Source: Nocardia sp. CY41 (lineage in GTDB: Bacteria > Actinomycetota > Actinomycetes > Mycobacteriales > Mycobacteriaceae). Taken from it: a DNA stretch of 64,000 nucleotides. The notes below the pieces were generated by a model. The model ran no database searches. It saw only the letters and a list, made by a program, of their open reading frames with translations, and was not told the DNA's origin. The stretch spans positions 124,001 to 188,000 of the forward strand of contig NZ_VUOS01000014.1 in NCBI RefSeq assembly GCF_009829325.1. The letters are read 5' to 3'. Shown here one piece after another: positions 43,367-52,610 of the stretch; positions within the stretch are counted from its first letter, which is position 1, and each line of letters opens with the position of its first letter. The translations under genes were made by a program, and so were the position numbers.

Positions 43367-43455
43367 GCAGCGGTATCCGGGTCGCTGGTCCCGCCGTAAC
43401 TTCCGTTGCACGCACGGTCGCGTCCGCGACGTGCGGGGCGAACGGAGGCTCAACG

Positions 43456-44265
43456 ATGAACTTCGGCTCGATCTTCCTCAGCGAAGCACTCGGCACAGGC
43501 GTGCTGGTGCTGCTCGGGGTCGGTGTGGTCGCGAACGTATTGCTGGCGAAGTCCAAAGGGTTGGACGGCGGCTGGCTGCTGATCAACGTGGGATGGGGGT
43601 TCGCCGTGCTGGCAGGCGTTTACGTCGCCTACAAGACCGGCGGCCATCTGAATCCAGCGGTCACCGTCGGCATCCTGTTCAGCGGCGCCGACGAGTTCGC
43701 CCCCGGCATCCCGGTCTCCGGCTCCGCGACGCTCGCGTATCTGAGCGGTCAATTCGCCGGCGCGTTCCTCGGCGCGACCGTCGCCTACGTGGCCTACAAG
43801 CGCCACTTCGACGCCGAGACCGACGAGGAGAAGAAGCTCGCGGTATTCGCCACCGGCCCCGCGATTCGCGCCCTGCGCTGGAACTTCGTCACCGAAGTGA
43901 TCGGCACGTTCACCCTCGTCCTGGTGATCCTCACCTTCGGCCACACGCCGAGCGGGCTCGGCCCGGCGGCCGCCGCGCTGTTGGTCGTCGGCATCGGCGC
44001 CTCGCTGGGCGGTCCGACCGGCTACGCCATCAACCCCGCTCGCGATCTCGGCCCGCGCATCGCGCACGCCCTGCTGCCGGTGAGCAGATCCGCCTCCGCC
44101 GACGCGGTCCTGGTGCCGGTGGGCGCGGGCGCTCCCGCACCGACCGGATCGCCCGACGCCGCACCGCGCGGCAAGGACTCCGACTGGGGTTACGCCTGGG
44201 TGCCGGTACTCGGTCCGCTGCTCGGCGGCGCGCTGGCCGGGCTCGCCGCACAGTTCCTGTTCTGA
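43456..44265 (+). CDS. glpF: Glycerol uptake facilitator (aquaglyceroporin)
   Basis: A 269-aa channel of the MIP family with six membrane segments and two NPA half-helices: GGHLNPAVT (NPA at 66-68) and [13 protein letters not shown] (193-197). The Asp after the second NPA-Arg is characteristic of glycerol-conducting members rather than water-only aquaporins. A polar loop with [20 protein letters not shown] lies before the last helix. GGAGG precedes the ATG by 8 bases. First gene of glpF-glpK-glpD. Confidence 0.95.
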   Translation: MNFGSIFLSEALGTGVLVLLGVGVVANVLLAKSKGLDGGWLLINVGWGFAVLAGVYVAYKTGGHLNPAVTVGILFSGADEFAPGIPVSGSATLAYLSGQFAGAFLGATVAYVAYKRHFDAETDEEKKLAVFATGPAIRALRWNFVTEVIGTFTLVLVILTFGHTPSGLGPAAAALLVVGIGASLGGPTGYAINPARDLGPRIAHALLPVSRSASADAVLVPVGAGAPAPTGSPDAAPRGKDSDWGYAWVPVLGPLLGGALAGLAAQFLF

Positions 44266-44303
44266 ATCCTTCTGTCCCCCAGCAGTTTCCCGAAAGGACC
44301 GCG

Positions 44304-45824
44304 ATGAGCCAGTACGTCGGCGCCATCGACCAGGGCACCACGAGCACTCGCTTCATGGTGTTCGACCACGGCGGCAACGAGGTTGCCCGCCACCAGCTCG
44401 AGCACGAGCAGATCCTGCCGCGCCCCGGCTGGGTGGAGCACAATCCGACCGAGATCTGGGAGCGCACCCGCGCGGTCATCCAGACCACCCTCACCAAGGC
44501 CGATCTCGTCGCGAGCGACCTGGCCGCGGTCGGCGTCACCAACCAGCGGGAGACCACGGTGGTGTGGAACCGCAAGACCGGGCGGCCGTACTGCAACGCG
44601 ATCGTCTGGCAGGACACCCGCACCGATCGCATCGCCGCCGAACTGGAACGGGCCGGCCACGGCGACACCATCCGCCGCAAGGCGGGCCTGCCGCCCGCCA
44701 CCTACTTCTCCGGCGGCAAGCTGCGCTGGATCCTGGAAAACATCCCGGGGGTGGCCGAGGACGCCGAACGCGGCGACGCGCTGTTCGGCACCACCGACAC
44801 CTGGCTGCTGTGGCAGCTGACCGGCGGAGTCGACGGCGGCGTGCACGTCACCGACCCGACCAACGCCAGCCGCACGATGCTGATGGACCTGGAGACCCTG
44901 GACTGGGACGACGAACTGCTGTCGTTGTTCGGTGTGCCGCGCGCGATGCTGCCCACGATCGCGCCCTCGGCCAACCCGGACCTGTTCGGCACCACCCGGG
45001 CCGACGGCCCGTTCGGCGGCGTCGTGCCGCTGGCCGGTGTGCTCGGCGACCAGCAGGCCGCCACGGTCGGACAGGTCTGCTTCCGTCCCGGCGAGGCGAA
45101 GAACACCTACGGCACCGGCAACTTCCTACTGCTCAACACCGGCACCGAGATCGTGCGCTCCCAGCACGGCCTGCTGACCACGGTGGCCTACCAGCTCGGC
45201 GCCCAGAAGCCGGTGTACGCGCTGGAAGGCTCGATCGCGGTGACCGGCTCGGCGGTGCAGTGGCTGCGCGACCAGCTGGGCATCATCTCCGGCGCGGCGC
45301 AGAGCGAATCGCTGGCCCGGCAGGCCGAGGACAACGGCGGGGTATATTTCGTGCCCGCGTTCTCCGGCTTGTTCGCGCCGTATTGGCGCTCGGACGCGCG
45401 GGGCGCGATCGTCGGCCTGTCCCGCTACAGCACCAACGCCCATCTCGCGCGGGCGACGCTGGAATCGATCTGCTACCAGACCCGCGACGTGGTCGAGGCG
45501 ATGCAGGCCGACTCCGGCGTCCAGCTGGACGTGCTCCGGGTGGACGGCGGCGTCACCGCCAACGAGCTGTGCATGCAATTACAGGCCGATTTCCTCGGCG
45601 TGCCGGTGTCGCGGCCGGTGGTCGCCGAGACCACCGCACTCGGCGCCGCCTACGCGGCCGGGCTGGCGGTCGGCTTCTGGAACGACACCGACGAGCTGGA
45701 ACAGAACTGGAACGAGGCCAAGCGCTGGAACCCGACCTGGTCGGCGGAGCAGCGCGAGCGTGGCTACGCGCGCTGGAAGAAGGCTGTCGCCCGGACCCTG
45801 GACTGGATCGACGTCGACGAATGA
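44304..45824 (+). CDS. glpK: Glycerol kinase
   Basis: A 506-aa FGGY kinase with [55 protein letters not shown] and [13 protein letters not shown]. It phosphorylates the glycerol delivered by GlpF, trapping it in the cell. AAAGGA lies 6 bases before the ATG. It starts 38 bp behind glpF and 51 bp ahead of glpD in a clear operon. A divergent paralogue sits at 40869. Confidence 0.97.
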   Translation: MSQYVGAIDQGTTSTRFMVFDHGGNEVARHQLEHEQILPRPGWVEHNPTEIWERTRAVIQTTLTKADLVASDLAAVGVTNQRETTVVWNRKTGRPYCNAIVWQDTRTDRIAAELERAGHGDTIRRKAGLPPATYFSGGKLRWILENIPGVAEDAERGDALFGTTDTWLLWQLTGGVDGGVHVTDPTNASRTMLMDLETLDWDDELLSLFGVPRAMLPTIAPSANPDLFGTTRADGPFGGVVPLAGVLGDQQAATVGQVCFRPGEAKNTYGTGNFLLLNTGTEIVRSQHGLLTTVAYQLGAQKPVYALEGSIAVTGSAVQWLRDQLGIISGAAQSESLARQAEDNGGVYFVPAFSGLFAPYWRSDARGAIVGLSRYSTNAHLARATLESICYQTRDVVEAMQADSGVQLDVLRVDGGVTANELCMQLQADFLGVPVSRPVVAETTALGAAYAAGLAVGFWNDTDELEQNWNEAKRWNPTWSAEQRERGYARWKKAVARTLDWIDVDE

Positions 45825-45875
45825 GGGGCGACGCCGTCCTGCCCGAATAACCCCGAAACAAGGAGAGATACCGCT

Positions 45876-47555
45876 GTGTCCGCACGATTGGACGCCCAGT
45901 ACCGCGCCGGCGCGGTGAACGCACTCGGCGACACCGAGATCGACGTACTCGTCATCGGCGGCGGCGTGGTCGGCGCGGGCGCCGCCCTCGACGCCGCCTC
46001 CCGCGGCCTGACCGTGACCCTGGTGGAGGCCAGGGACTTCGCGGCGGGCACCTCCAGCCGCTCCAGCAAACTCATCCACGGTGGACTGCGCTACCTGGAG
46101 CAGCTGGACTTCTGGCTGGTACGGGAGGCGCTGAAGGAGCGCGGCCTGCTGCTGCACCGGCTGGCCCCGCACCTGGTGCGGCCCGTGTCGTTCCTGCTGC
46201 CCTTGCGGCATCGCGTCTGGGAGCGCGCCTACATCGGCGCGGGGGTCGCCCTGTACGACACCATCGGCGGCGCCCGCGCGCTGCCGATGCACCGGCACCT
46301 GTCGCGCACCCGCGCCCTCGAACTCGCGCCCGCGCTGCGCGAAGACGCGCTCACCGGCGCGATCCGGTACTTCGACGCGCAGGTCGACGACGCCAGGCAC
46401 ACGATGATGATCGCGCGCACGGCCGCGCAGCACGGCGCGACCGTGCTCACCCGCACGAAGGTGACGGCGCTGCTGCGCGACGGTGAACGCGTCGTCGGCG
46501 CGGAGATCACCGACCGGGAGACCGGCCGGGTGCACACCATCCGCGCGCGCCGGGTGATCAGCGCCACCGGGGTGTGGACCGACGAGATGAACCGGATGAC
46601 CGGCGTCGATTTCCCCTTCCACGTCCGGATGTCCAAGGGCGTGCACATCCTGGTGCCGCGCCATCGCCTGCACCTGGACACCGGCCTGATCATGCGCACC
46701 GAGAAGAGCGTGCTGTTCGTCATCCCGTGGCACCGGTACTGGATCATCGGCACCACCGACACGGACTGGTCGCTGGACAAGGATCACCCCGCGGCCAGCG
46801 ACGCCGACGTGCGGTACCTGCTCGACCACGTCAACCGGGTCCTGCGCGAGCCGCTCACCCGCGACGACATCGTCGGAACGTACGCGGGGCTGCGGCCGCT
46901 GCTGTCGGGCGCGTCGGCCGACACCGCGACGCTCTCGCGGGAGCACGCGGTCGCCGAACCGGCGCCCGGCCTGTTCGTGATCGCGGGCGGCAAGTACACC
47001 ACCTACCGGGTGATGGCCGCAGACGTCGTGGACGCGGCGGTGGCCGGACTCGGCCGCGCGGTCGCCCCGTCGGTGACCGAGCACCTGCCGATCCTCGGCG
47101 CGGTGGGTTACCAGGAACTCGCCGCCGACCTGGACAGCCTGGCCCAGCGCACGGGTCTGCCGCGGGCGACGGTCGAGCGTCTGCTCGGCAGGTACGGTTC
47201 GGCGATCACCGACCTGTTCGACCTGATCGCGCGCGAGCCCGCGTTGGGCGACCCGCTCACCGGCGCACCCGAGTACCTCGGCGCGGAGGCGGTGTACGCG
47301 GTGACGCACGAGGGCGCTCTGCACTTGGACGACGTGCTCACCCGCCGCACCCGGGTCTCCATCGAAGCGCCCGACCGCGGTCTGGCCGCCGCCGCCGAGG
47401 TGGCCTGGCTGATCGGCGCGCACCTCGACTGGGACGCCGACACCACCGAGCGCGAGATCACCCGCTACCGCGAGCGGGTGCGCGCGGAACTGGCCGCCAA
47501 TCAGGCGGCCGACGACGAGTCCGCCAACGCGGCCCGGTTGGTCACGGTCGCCTGA
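45876..47555 (+). CDS. glpD: Glycerol-3-phosphate dehydrogenase, FAD-dependent
   Basis: A 559-aa membrane-associated flavoprotein. The FAD-binding Rossmann motif is VLVIGGGVVGAGAALDAASR near residue 24, followed by GTSSRSSKLIHGGLRYLE, and the C-terminal cap with HEGALHLDDVLTRRTR. It oxidises sn-glycerol 3-phosphate to dihydroxyacetone phosphate and passes electrons to menaquinone. Start GTG with AAGGAG about 13 bases upstream. It completes the pathway begun by glpF and glpK, and a hairpin follows 9 bp past the stop. Confidence 0.96.
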   Translation: MSARLDAQYRAGAVNALGDTEIDVLVIGGGVVGAGAALDAASRGLTVTLVEARDFAAGTSSRSSKLIHGGLRYLEQLDFWLVREALKERGLLLHRLAPHLVRPVSFLLPLRHRVWERAYIGAGVALYDTIGGARALPMHRHLSRTRALELAPALREDALTGAIRYFDAQVDDARHTMMIARTAAQHGATVLTRTKVTALLRDGERVVGAEITDRETGRVHTIRARRVISATGVWTDEMNRMTGVDFPFHVRMSKGVHILVPRHRLHLDTGLIMRTEKSVLFVIPWHRYWIIGTTDTDWSLDKDHPAASDADVRYLLDHVNRVLREPLTRDDIVGTYAGLRPLLSGASADTATLSREHAVAEPAPGLFVIAGGKYTTYRVMAADVVDAAVAGLGRAVAPSVTEHLPILGAVGYQELAADLDSLAQRTGLPRATVERLLGRYGSAITDLFDLIAREPALGDPLTGAPEYLGAEAVYAVTHEGALHLDDVLTRRTRVSIEAPDRGLAAAAEVAWLIGAHLDWDADTTEREITRYRERVRAELAANQAADDESANAARLVTVA

Positions 47556-47564
47556 GCCCGGTCA

Positions 47565-47596
47565 GTGGCACGGTTCCCGCGGCGGATCCGTGCCAC
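47565..47596 (+). terminator. Hairpin terminator of the glp operon
   Basis: GTGGCACGG and CCGTGCCAC are perfect 9-base arms separated by 14 bases. It also overlaps the 3' flank of the convergent small gene at 47605. Confidence 0.65.
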
Positions 47597-47604
47597 GCCC
47601 GTGC

Positions 47605-47769
47605 TCACTGATCCATGCCGCTGTGCCCGCTCGGTGTCGACTCGTCGGTCTCGACGTCCGCACCGGCCGGGTGTTCGTCGGCGTGCGTCGGCTTGGTGTG
47701 CTCGTCGGCGAAATCCGCGTCCTGCTGCATCGACTCCGCCGTCGTCGGATCGACATTCGGTGTGCTCAT
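47605..47769 (-). CDS. Small acidic, probably disordered protein
   Basis: A 54-aa frame starting MSTPNVDPTTAESMQQDADF and ending SGHSGMDQ, rich in Asp, Glu, His and Thr with no hydrophobic core. Composition is far from that of the Arg-rich shadow frames around it and resembles short disordered actinobacterial proteins, so it is probably real, though the ribosome site is weak (GCGGG). The frame extends to 47916 but the upstream part is Arg/Gly-rich. Function unknown. Confidence 0.55.
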   Translation of the reverse strand: MSTPNVDPTTAESMQQDADFADEHTKPTHADEHPAGADVETDESTPSGHSGMDQ

Positions 47770-47878
47770 AACCCGCGCGTACCCAACCCGGCCGCCCTGA
47801 CGCATACCGCGCGGCCGGCCCGGCGAGGCGCCTCGCCGGGCGTGGCGGGTTGACCTCGAGCGCGGTTGAGGATGGACC

Positions 47879-48562
47879 ATGGTCTGCATGACTCGTCCAG
47901 CTGATTTCTGGAACACCGTCTACGACAACGACACCGCACCCTGGGTGATCGGCGAGCCGCAACCGGCCATCGTCGCGCTCGAGCGCGACGGCGGCATCAC
48001 CGGACGCGTGCTCGACCCCGGCTGCGGCGCGGGTGAGCACACCATCCTGCTGACCAGGCTCGGATACGACGTGCGCGGCATAGACATGTCGCCGAGCGCG
48101 GTGGCGTACGCGCGCGCCAACGCGGCCGAGCGGGGCGTGCCGTCCGCCGCGTTCGAGGTGGCCGACGCGCTCGCGCTCGGCGAGCGGCCCGACTTCGCCG
48201 GTGACCCGCCCGGCTCCGCGCCCGCGTTCGACACCGTGGTCGACAGCGCGCTGTTCCACGTCTTCGGGACCGAGGACGAGGCGCGCGCCGCCTATGTCCG
48301 CAGCCTGCACGCGGTCTGCAAGCCGGGCGGCACGGTCTACGTTCTCGCGCTCTCCGACGTCGAGCCGGGGTTCGGCCCGCGCATCAGCGACGCCTTGATC
48401 CGCGAGTCTTTCGGCGACGGCTGGAAGGTGGAGGACTTGCGGCCCACCAAGTACCGGGGGCGGGTCACCGACCTGGTCGCCCAACAGGCCGCGGACCTGG
48501 CGCTCTCCGAGTCCGGCCAGGTCGACGCCGCCGCGTGGCTGGCCCGGGTCCGCCGCCTGTGA
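47879..48562 (+). CDS. Class I SAM-dependent methyltransferase
   Basis: A 227-aa protein with motif I VLDPGCGAGEHTILL, motif II-like VRGIDMSPSAVAYAR and a later PGGTVYVLALSD strand. The start FWNTVYDNDTAPWVIGEPQP is typical of the thiopurine/tellurite-type Methyltransf_25 group in actinobacteria. Substrate not evident. GAGGATGG precedes the ATG; a second ATG three codons on is possible. It converges on the lva-like operon with only 10 bp between stop codons. Confidence 0.88.
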   Translation: MVCMTRPADFWNTVYDNDTAPWVIGEPQPAIVALERDGGITGRVLDPGCGAGEHTILLTRLGYDVRGIDMSPSAVAYARANAAERGVPSAAFEVADALALGERPDFAGDPPGSAPAFDTVVDSALFHVFGTEDEARAAYVRSLHAVCKPGGTVYVLALSDVEPGFGPRISDALIRESFGDGWKVEDLRPTKYRGRVTDLVAQQAADLALSESGQVDAAAWLARVRRL

Positions 48563-48572
48563 ACCGTCCGGC

Positions 48573-49835
48573 TCACACCCCCTTGGGCGCTCTGCTGCCC
48601 ATGAACCCGAAAAGATAACCCGCGACCCGCCGCATCTGGATCTCTTCGGCGCCCTCGGTGATCCGATAGCGCCGATGGTGGCGGTAGATGTGCTCGAACG
48701 GCTTGTGCCGGGAGTAGCCGAGGCCGCCGTGCACCTGCATGGCGCGGTCGGCGGCCTCGCAACACAACCGGTTGGCCCAGTAGTTGCACATCGAGACCTG
48801 CTCGGAGACGGCGAACGTGCCGTAGGTGTCCATCGACCACGCGGTCTTGTGGATCAGGGCGCGCAGCATCTCGCACTGGGTGTGCAACTCCACCAGCGGG
48901 AACTGGATCGCCTGATTGGTGGCCAGCGGCTTGCCGAAGGGCTTGCGCTGTTTGGCGTAGGCCACCGACTCGTCGATGCAGTACTGCGCCGCGCCCAGGC
49001 TGGACGCGGCCTGGCGGATCCGGTTCTCGTTGAAGAAGTGCTGCACCACCGCCAAGCCGCGTCCTTCGCCGCCGAAGACGGCGGTGTCCGGGACCCGGAC
49101 GCCGTCCAGCGCGACGCGGGCGTGGTCGGTGGGCATGTTGAAGGTCCAGAGGTATTCCTCCACGACGAATCCGGGCGCGTCGGTGGGCACCAGGAACGCG
49201 GTGATGCCCGCGGCGTCGCCCGGCCCGCCCGAGGTGCGCGCGAAGATCAGGTCGGCGTCGGCGATGTGCACGCCGGTGTTCCACGTCTTGCGCCCGGTGA
49301 TCACCCAGTCGTCCCCGTCGCGCACCGCCGCGGTCTCCATGTGGGTCGCGTCGGAGCCGTGCTCGGGCTCGGTGATGCCGAAGGCGAAGAACTTCGTTCC
49401 CGAGGCCAACCCGTCCACCCACTCCGCCTGCTGGGCGGGTGTGCCGTACTCGAGCATGAGCAGCAGGCCGACGTTGTTCGCGACGATGGCGTGCTCGTTC
49501 TGCAGGTCGCAGTGCAGTCCGAGACCGCGCCGGGCCAAGTGCTCGCGGATCACGGCCATGCCCAGATTGGTGCCGTCCCGGCCGCCGTACCGCGCGGGAA
49601 ACGCGTACCGCAGGTGCCCGGCGGCGTCGGCGCGCCTGCGCACCTCGGCCAGCAACTCCTCCCAGCGCGCGTTCGGCAGGCCGCCGCGATCCCAGTCGGT
49701 GCGGGCGTCCTCGCGGCGGTGGTCGAAGAAGCGGATGTTGTCGTCGGCCTGCTCGAGCGGCGTGATCTCCCGATCGATGAACGCGTCGAGTTCGGCCAGG
49801 TAGTCGATCAGTTCTGCGGGTAGTTCGAAATCCAT
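48573..49835 (-). CDS. Acyl-CoA dehydrogenase, LvaC-like
   Basis: A 420-aa acyl-CoA dehydrogenase: KFFAFGITEPEHGSDATHME, GRKTWNTGVHIADADLIFAR, KQRKPFGKPLATNQ and QVHGGLGYSRHKPFEHIYRH. It is the last gene of a three-gene unit, behind an APH-fold kinase and a DUF6285 protein, the set known as lvaA, lvaB and lvaC in Pseudomonas levulinate catabolism. There LvaAB phosphorylates 4-hydroxyvaleryl-CoA and LvaC removes the phosphate to give the enoyl-CoA. By analogy this enzyme would act on a 4-phosphoacyl-CoA. The ATG is 8 bp behind the kinase stop. It is distinct from the dehydrogenase at 22913. Confidence 0.92.
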   Translation of the reverse strand: MDFELPAELIDYLAELDAFIDREITPLEQADDNIRFFDHRREDARTDWDRGGLPNARWEELLAEVRRRADAAGHLRYAFPARYGGRDGTNLGMAVIREHLARRGLGLHCDLQNEHAIVANNVGLLLMLEYGTPAQQAEWVDGLASGTKFFAFGITEPEHGSDATHMETAAVRDGDDWVITGRKTWNTGVHIADADLIFARTSGGPGDAAGITAFLVPTDAPGFVVEEYLWTFNMPTDHARVALDGVRVPDTAVFGGEGRGLAVVQHFFNENRIRQAASSLGAAQYCIDESVAYAKQRKPFGKPLATNQAIQFPLVELHTQCEMLRALIHKTAWSMDTYGTFAVSEQVSMCNYWANRLCCEAADRAMQVHGGLGYSRHKPFEHIYRHHRRYRITEGAEEIQMRRVAGYLFGFMGSRAPKGV

Positions 49836-49843
49836 CGGCGCAG

Positions 49844-50842
49844 TCAGCCTTTCCCGGTGGGTCGGATCTGCATCAGCAGGTCCCATTCGATTTCCGAGAC
49901 GCGGCGGCCGCTGGCCGCCATCACGATGTCCCGCACGCTGCCGTCCAGATGGGCCGCGGCCTGCCCGGCCAGCCCGATGCCCCAGGCGAGCGTGCACATC
50001 ACCTTCCACCAGCGGAACCGGTCTTCGTCGAAATCGCCGCCGCCGCGCTGGTAGCCGCGCACGAACGCGGCGCGGCCCGCGAGTCCGCCGAATTCCCGGT
50101 CGTCCGCGCGGAAACGCCACATGCGCAGCGCGGGCCAGGCCACGTCGCGCATCGGATCGCCGTGGCGCTGCGCGCCTTCCCAGTCCAGCACCGCCCGCAG
50201 GCCCTCCGGACCGACGACGATGTTGCCGTTGCGCAGGTCGGTGTGCAGCAGCGCGGTACGGGGCGGTGCGGGCGGGCAGCGGCGTTCCAGCCAACGCAGG
50301 GTGAGGGCGAACACCGGCCGGTCCGGCAACAGCGCACGCACGTGCTCGGCCGCCTCGGCCAGCTGGCGTCCGGGATCGGGGGCCGCCTCCGGCAGCCTGG
50401 TGGGCGCGGTCGACGGGTCGATGGCATGCAGGCGGCCCATGGCTTCACCGAGCTGCTCGGCGACCCGTTCGCCGAGACCCGCGGCCTCGGTCAGTCGTAA
50501 GACTCTGCGGGGCACGGTCTCTCCGTCCACCCGTTCGGAGACCACGAACGGCCCGCCCACATACGCGCTGTCGGTGCAGATCGCCACCACGGGGGGCACC
50601 GGCACGCCATGGGTCCGCGCCAGTTCCCGGACGGCGGCCTCCACGTCGACGGGAACCAGCTCGATCGCGCTCGGCACGATGGTCGCGACCAAGCGCCGCG
50701 TCCCGCCGCCCAGGTCGGCTTCGAAGGCGACGTTCCGGCGGCGGGCGCCCGCGGAAAGATATTCGACCTTCGACACCGCCACCGCGCGGCCGGCGCCCGA
50801 CTCGAGAAACGCGGCCAAGCCGACGGCCAGATCGGCGCTCAC
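49844..50842 (-). CDS. APH-fold kinase, LvaA-like hydroxyacyl-CoA kinase
   Basis: A 332-aa protein of the aminoglycoside/choline phosphotransferase fold with catalytic loop LLHTDLRNGNIVVG and metal site LDWEGAQRHGDPMRDVAW. The EGAQRHGDP segment differs from the EMATLGDP of the kinase at 24118, so the two belong to different subgroups. Its GTG overlaps the stop of the DUF6285 gene (GTGA). In the lva system the small DUF6285 protein is required for kinase activity, so the two products probably form a complex. Confidence 0.9.
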   Translation of the reverse strand: MSADLAVGLAAFLESGAGRAVAVSKVEYLSAGARRRNVAFEADLGGGTRRLVATIVPSAIELVPVDVEAAVRELARTHGVPVPPVVAICTDSAYVGGPFVVSERVDGETVPRRVLRLTEAAGLGERVAEQLGEAMGRLHAIDPSTAPTRLPEAAPDPGRQLAEAAEHVRALLPDRPVFALTLRWLERRCPPAPPRTALLHTDLRNGNIVVGPEGLRAVLDWEGAQRHGDPMRDVAWPALRMWRFRADDREFGGLAGRAAFVRGYQRGGGDFDEDRFRWWKVMCTLAWGIGLAGQAAAHLDGSVRDIVMAASGRRVSEIEWDLLMQIRPTGKG

Positions 50843-51135
50843 TCGCCCGTCCAGGCGTCGTACCCCGGCTTGGCGATGGCCAGATCGGCCCGCACGACGG
50901 AGACCAGCGCTTCCCAGAGTTGCTCGTCATCGCCCTCGGCCACAGCCGCGAGCAACTCGCGCTCCCGCTGTACCGCGTCCGGGCCGGATTCGATCTCCCT
51001 GCGCACGATCCTGGCGAGGTTGGCCCCCACCCGCGCCTTGTGCTGCAATCCCGCGGGCAGGGCGGGCAGCAGCGTCTCCTCGAGCAGTTCGGCGAGCGAA
51101 TCCAGCAACTCCGCTGCCGCTGGGCGATTCTGCAT
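50839..51135 (-). CDS. DUF6285 protein, LvaB-like kinase partner
   Basis: A 98-aa helical protein starting MQNRPAAAELLDSLAELLEE, with a central HKARVGANLARIVRREIESG and terminal DDEQLWEALVSVVRADLAIA helix, the pattern of DUF6285. No catalytic motif. It is known as LvaB in Pseudomonas putida, where it is needed with LvaA to phosphorylate 4-hydroxyvaleryl-CoA. GAGGGG precedes ATG 51135 by 5 bases. First gene of the three-gene operon; no regulator gene is adjacent. Confidence 0.85.
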   Translation of the reverse strand: MQNRPAAAELLDSLAELLEETLLPALPAGLQHKARVGANLARIVRREIESGPDAVQRERELLAAVAEGDDEQLWEALVSVVRADLAIAKPGYDAWTGE

Positions 51136-51386
51136 TCGTTCCCCTCGGTCGGTTCCGGCCCTCAGCATGGCACGCACCGGGGCCGTCCCGATCGGTACTT
51201 TCGGCCGTCGGATTCGGAAAGCCGCGGGCGTCGAGATGGACGCGCACCGGCTTCCTGTGTGGCGGCTGGGAATCCGCCGTGGGTCTGCTTCGTACAAGGT
51301 CGGGCATGCGAACGGTCGGTAAACTGCGAGCGGGAGTAGGCGCGGATGCGCCATTCGTTGCGCTGGGCGAACACAGGAGAAATGCA

Positions 51387-52610
51387 TTGGCGACCGGTCG
51401 CGTCCGTTCCGCCGTCGTCGCTGGGTTCGCCCTGGTCATGGCGGTGCTCCTGGCGGCGTGCTCGTCCTCGTCCGGACCGGGCGGAACTCCGGAGCCCGTG
51501 GGCCCGGCGCCCGCGCCCATCGCCATCACGCCCGCATCCGGCGCCCGCGATGTCGACCCCCTCGCGCCGGTCCGGGTGAGCACCGCCGACGGCGAGCTGA
51601 CCGCGGTCACCATGACCAACGAGCAGGGCAAGGTGGTCGACGGGATCCTGACGCCGGACAAGACGGCCTGGAAACCCACCGAGCCGCTCGGCTACGGCCG
51701 CACCTACACGGTGACCGCGGAAGGCCTGACCGTCACCGGCAGAACCGGCCCCACCACCTCCACCTTCTCCACGCTGAGCCCGAACAATCAGACCAAGGTC
51801 TCGCTGACCACCACGGGCGGCACGCCGCTGTCCGACGGCGGCACCTTCGGCGTTGGCACCGTGGTGGTGGCCCACTTCGACGAGGACGTCCCCGACCGCG
51901 CCGCCGCCGAGAAGCATCTGGCGGTCACCACCGACCCGCCCGTCGAAGGCTCCTGGTACTGGCTCGACGACCGCAACGCGCACTGGCGTCCGAAGGAGTA
52001 CTACGCGCCTGGCACCAAGGTGAGCGTGGCGGCGAACATCTACGGCCAAGAACTCGGCCGAGGGCTCTACGGCCAGGAGGACACGAAGACCACGTTCACC
52101 ATCGGCGCGTCGCACGTCTCGATCGCCGACGACAACACCAAGCAGATCGAGGTCTTCGAGAACGGCAGGCTGATCCGCACCATGCCCACTTCGATGGGCA
52201 TGGGCGGCAGCGAGGTCGTCGCGGGCAAGACGATCACCTTCTGGACCCAGCCCGGGATCTACACGGTGATGGACAAGGCCAATCCGGTGATCATGGATTC
52301 GTCCACCTACGGCCTGCCGATCAACTCGCGCCTCGGCTACAAGGAGGCCATCGGCTGGGCGACCCGGATCAGCACCGACGGCATCTACCTGCACCAACTG
52401 GACTCCACCGTCTGGGCGCAGGGCAACACCGACGTGTCGCACGGCTGTCTCAATCTCAGCGGGGAGAACGCCCAGTGGTTCTTCGCTTTCGCCGTCCCCG
52501 GTGACGTGGTGGAGATCCGCAACACCGGCGGCGCACCGCTCGAGGTGTGGCAGAACGGCGACTGGGGCCTGCCGTGGGACCAGTGGGTGCAGGGCAGCGC
52601 GCTGCGGTAG
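51387..52610 (+). CDS. Lipoprotein L,D-transpeptidase (LdtMt2-like)
   Basis: A 407-aa cell-wall enzyme that makes 3-3 cross-links in peptidoglycan. The TTG at 51387 is chosen: AGGAG lies 7 bases upstream and the protein then begins with a lipoprotein signal (SAVVAGFALVMAVLLAAC, lipobox Cys at 25). Two immunoglobulin-like domains follow (APIAITPASGARDVDPLAP; GTPLSDGGTFGVGTVVVAHF), then the YkuD catalytic domain with HQLDSTVWAQGNTDVSHGC (nucleophile Cys354) and a C-terminal tail GDWGLPWDQWVQG. This order matches mycobacterial LdtMt2. An earlier in-frame ATG at 51306 would put a long hydrophilic stretch before the lipobox. Confidence 0.93.
   Translation: MATGRVRSAVVAGFALVMAVLLAACSSSSGPGGTPEPVGPAPAPIAITPASGARDVDPLAPVRVSTADGELTAVTMTNEQGKVVDGILTPDKTAWKPTEPLGYGRTYTVTAEGLTVTGRTGPTTSTFSTLSPNNQTKVSLTTTGGTPLSDGGTFGVGTVVVAHFDEDVPDRAAAEKHLAVTTDPPVEGSWYWLDDRNAHWRPKEYYAPGTKVSVAANIYGQELGRGLYGQEDTKTTFTIGASHVSIADDNTKQIEVFENGRLIRTMPTSMGMGGSEVVAGKTITFWTQPGIYTVMDKANPVIMDSSTYGLPINSRLGYKEAIGWATRISTDGIYLHQLDSTVWAQGNTDVSHGCLNLSGENAQWFFAFAVPGDVVEIRNTGGAPLEVWQNGDWGLPWDQWVQGSALR

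Noticed and set aside
41841-44303. A plus-strand frame of 1,327 codons starting at 41841
   Set aside because: Only the part from 44304 is glpK; the rest is antisense to glpK-2 and iclR, Arg/Gly-rich, and has no ribosome site. It is a product of third-position GC bias.
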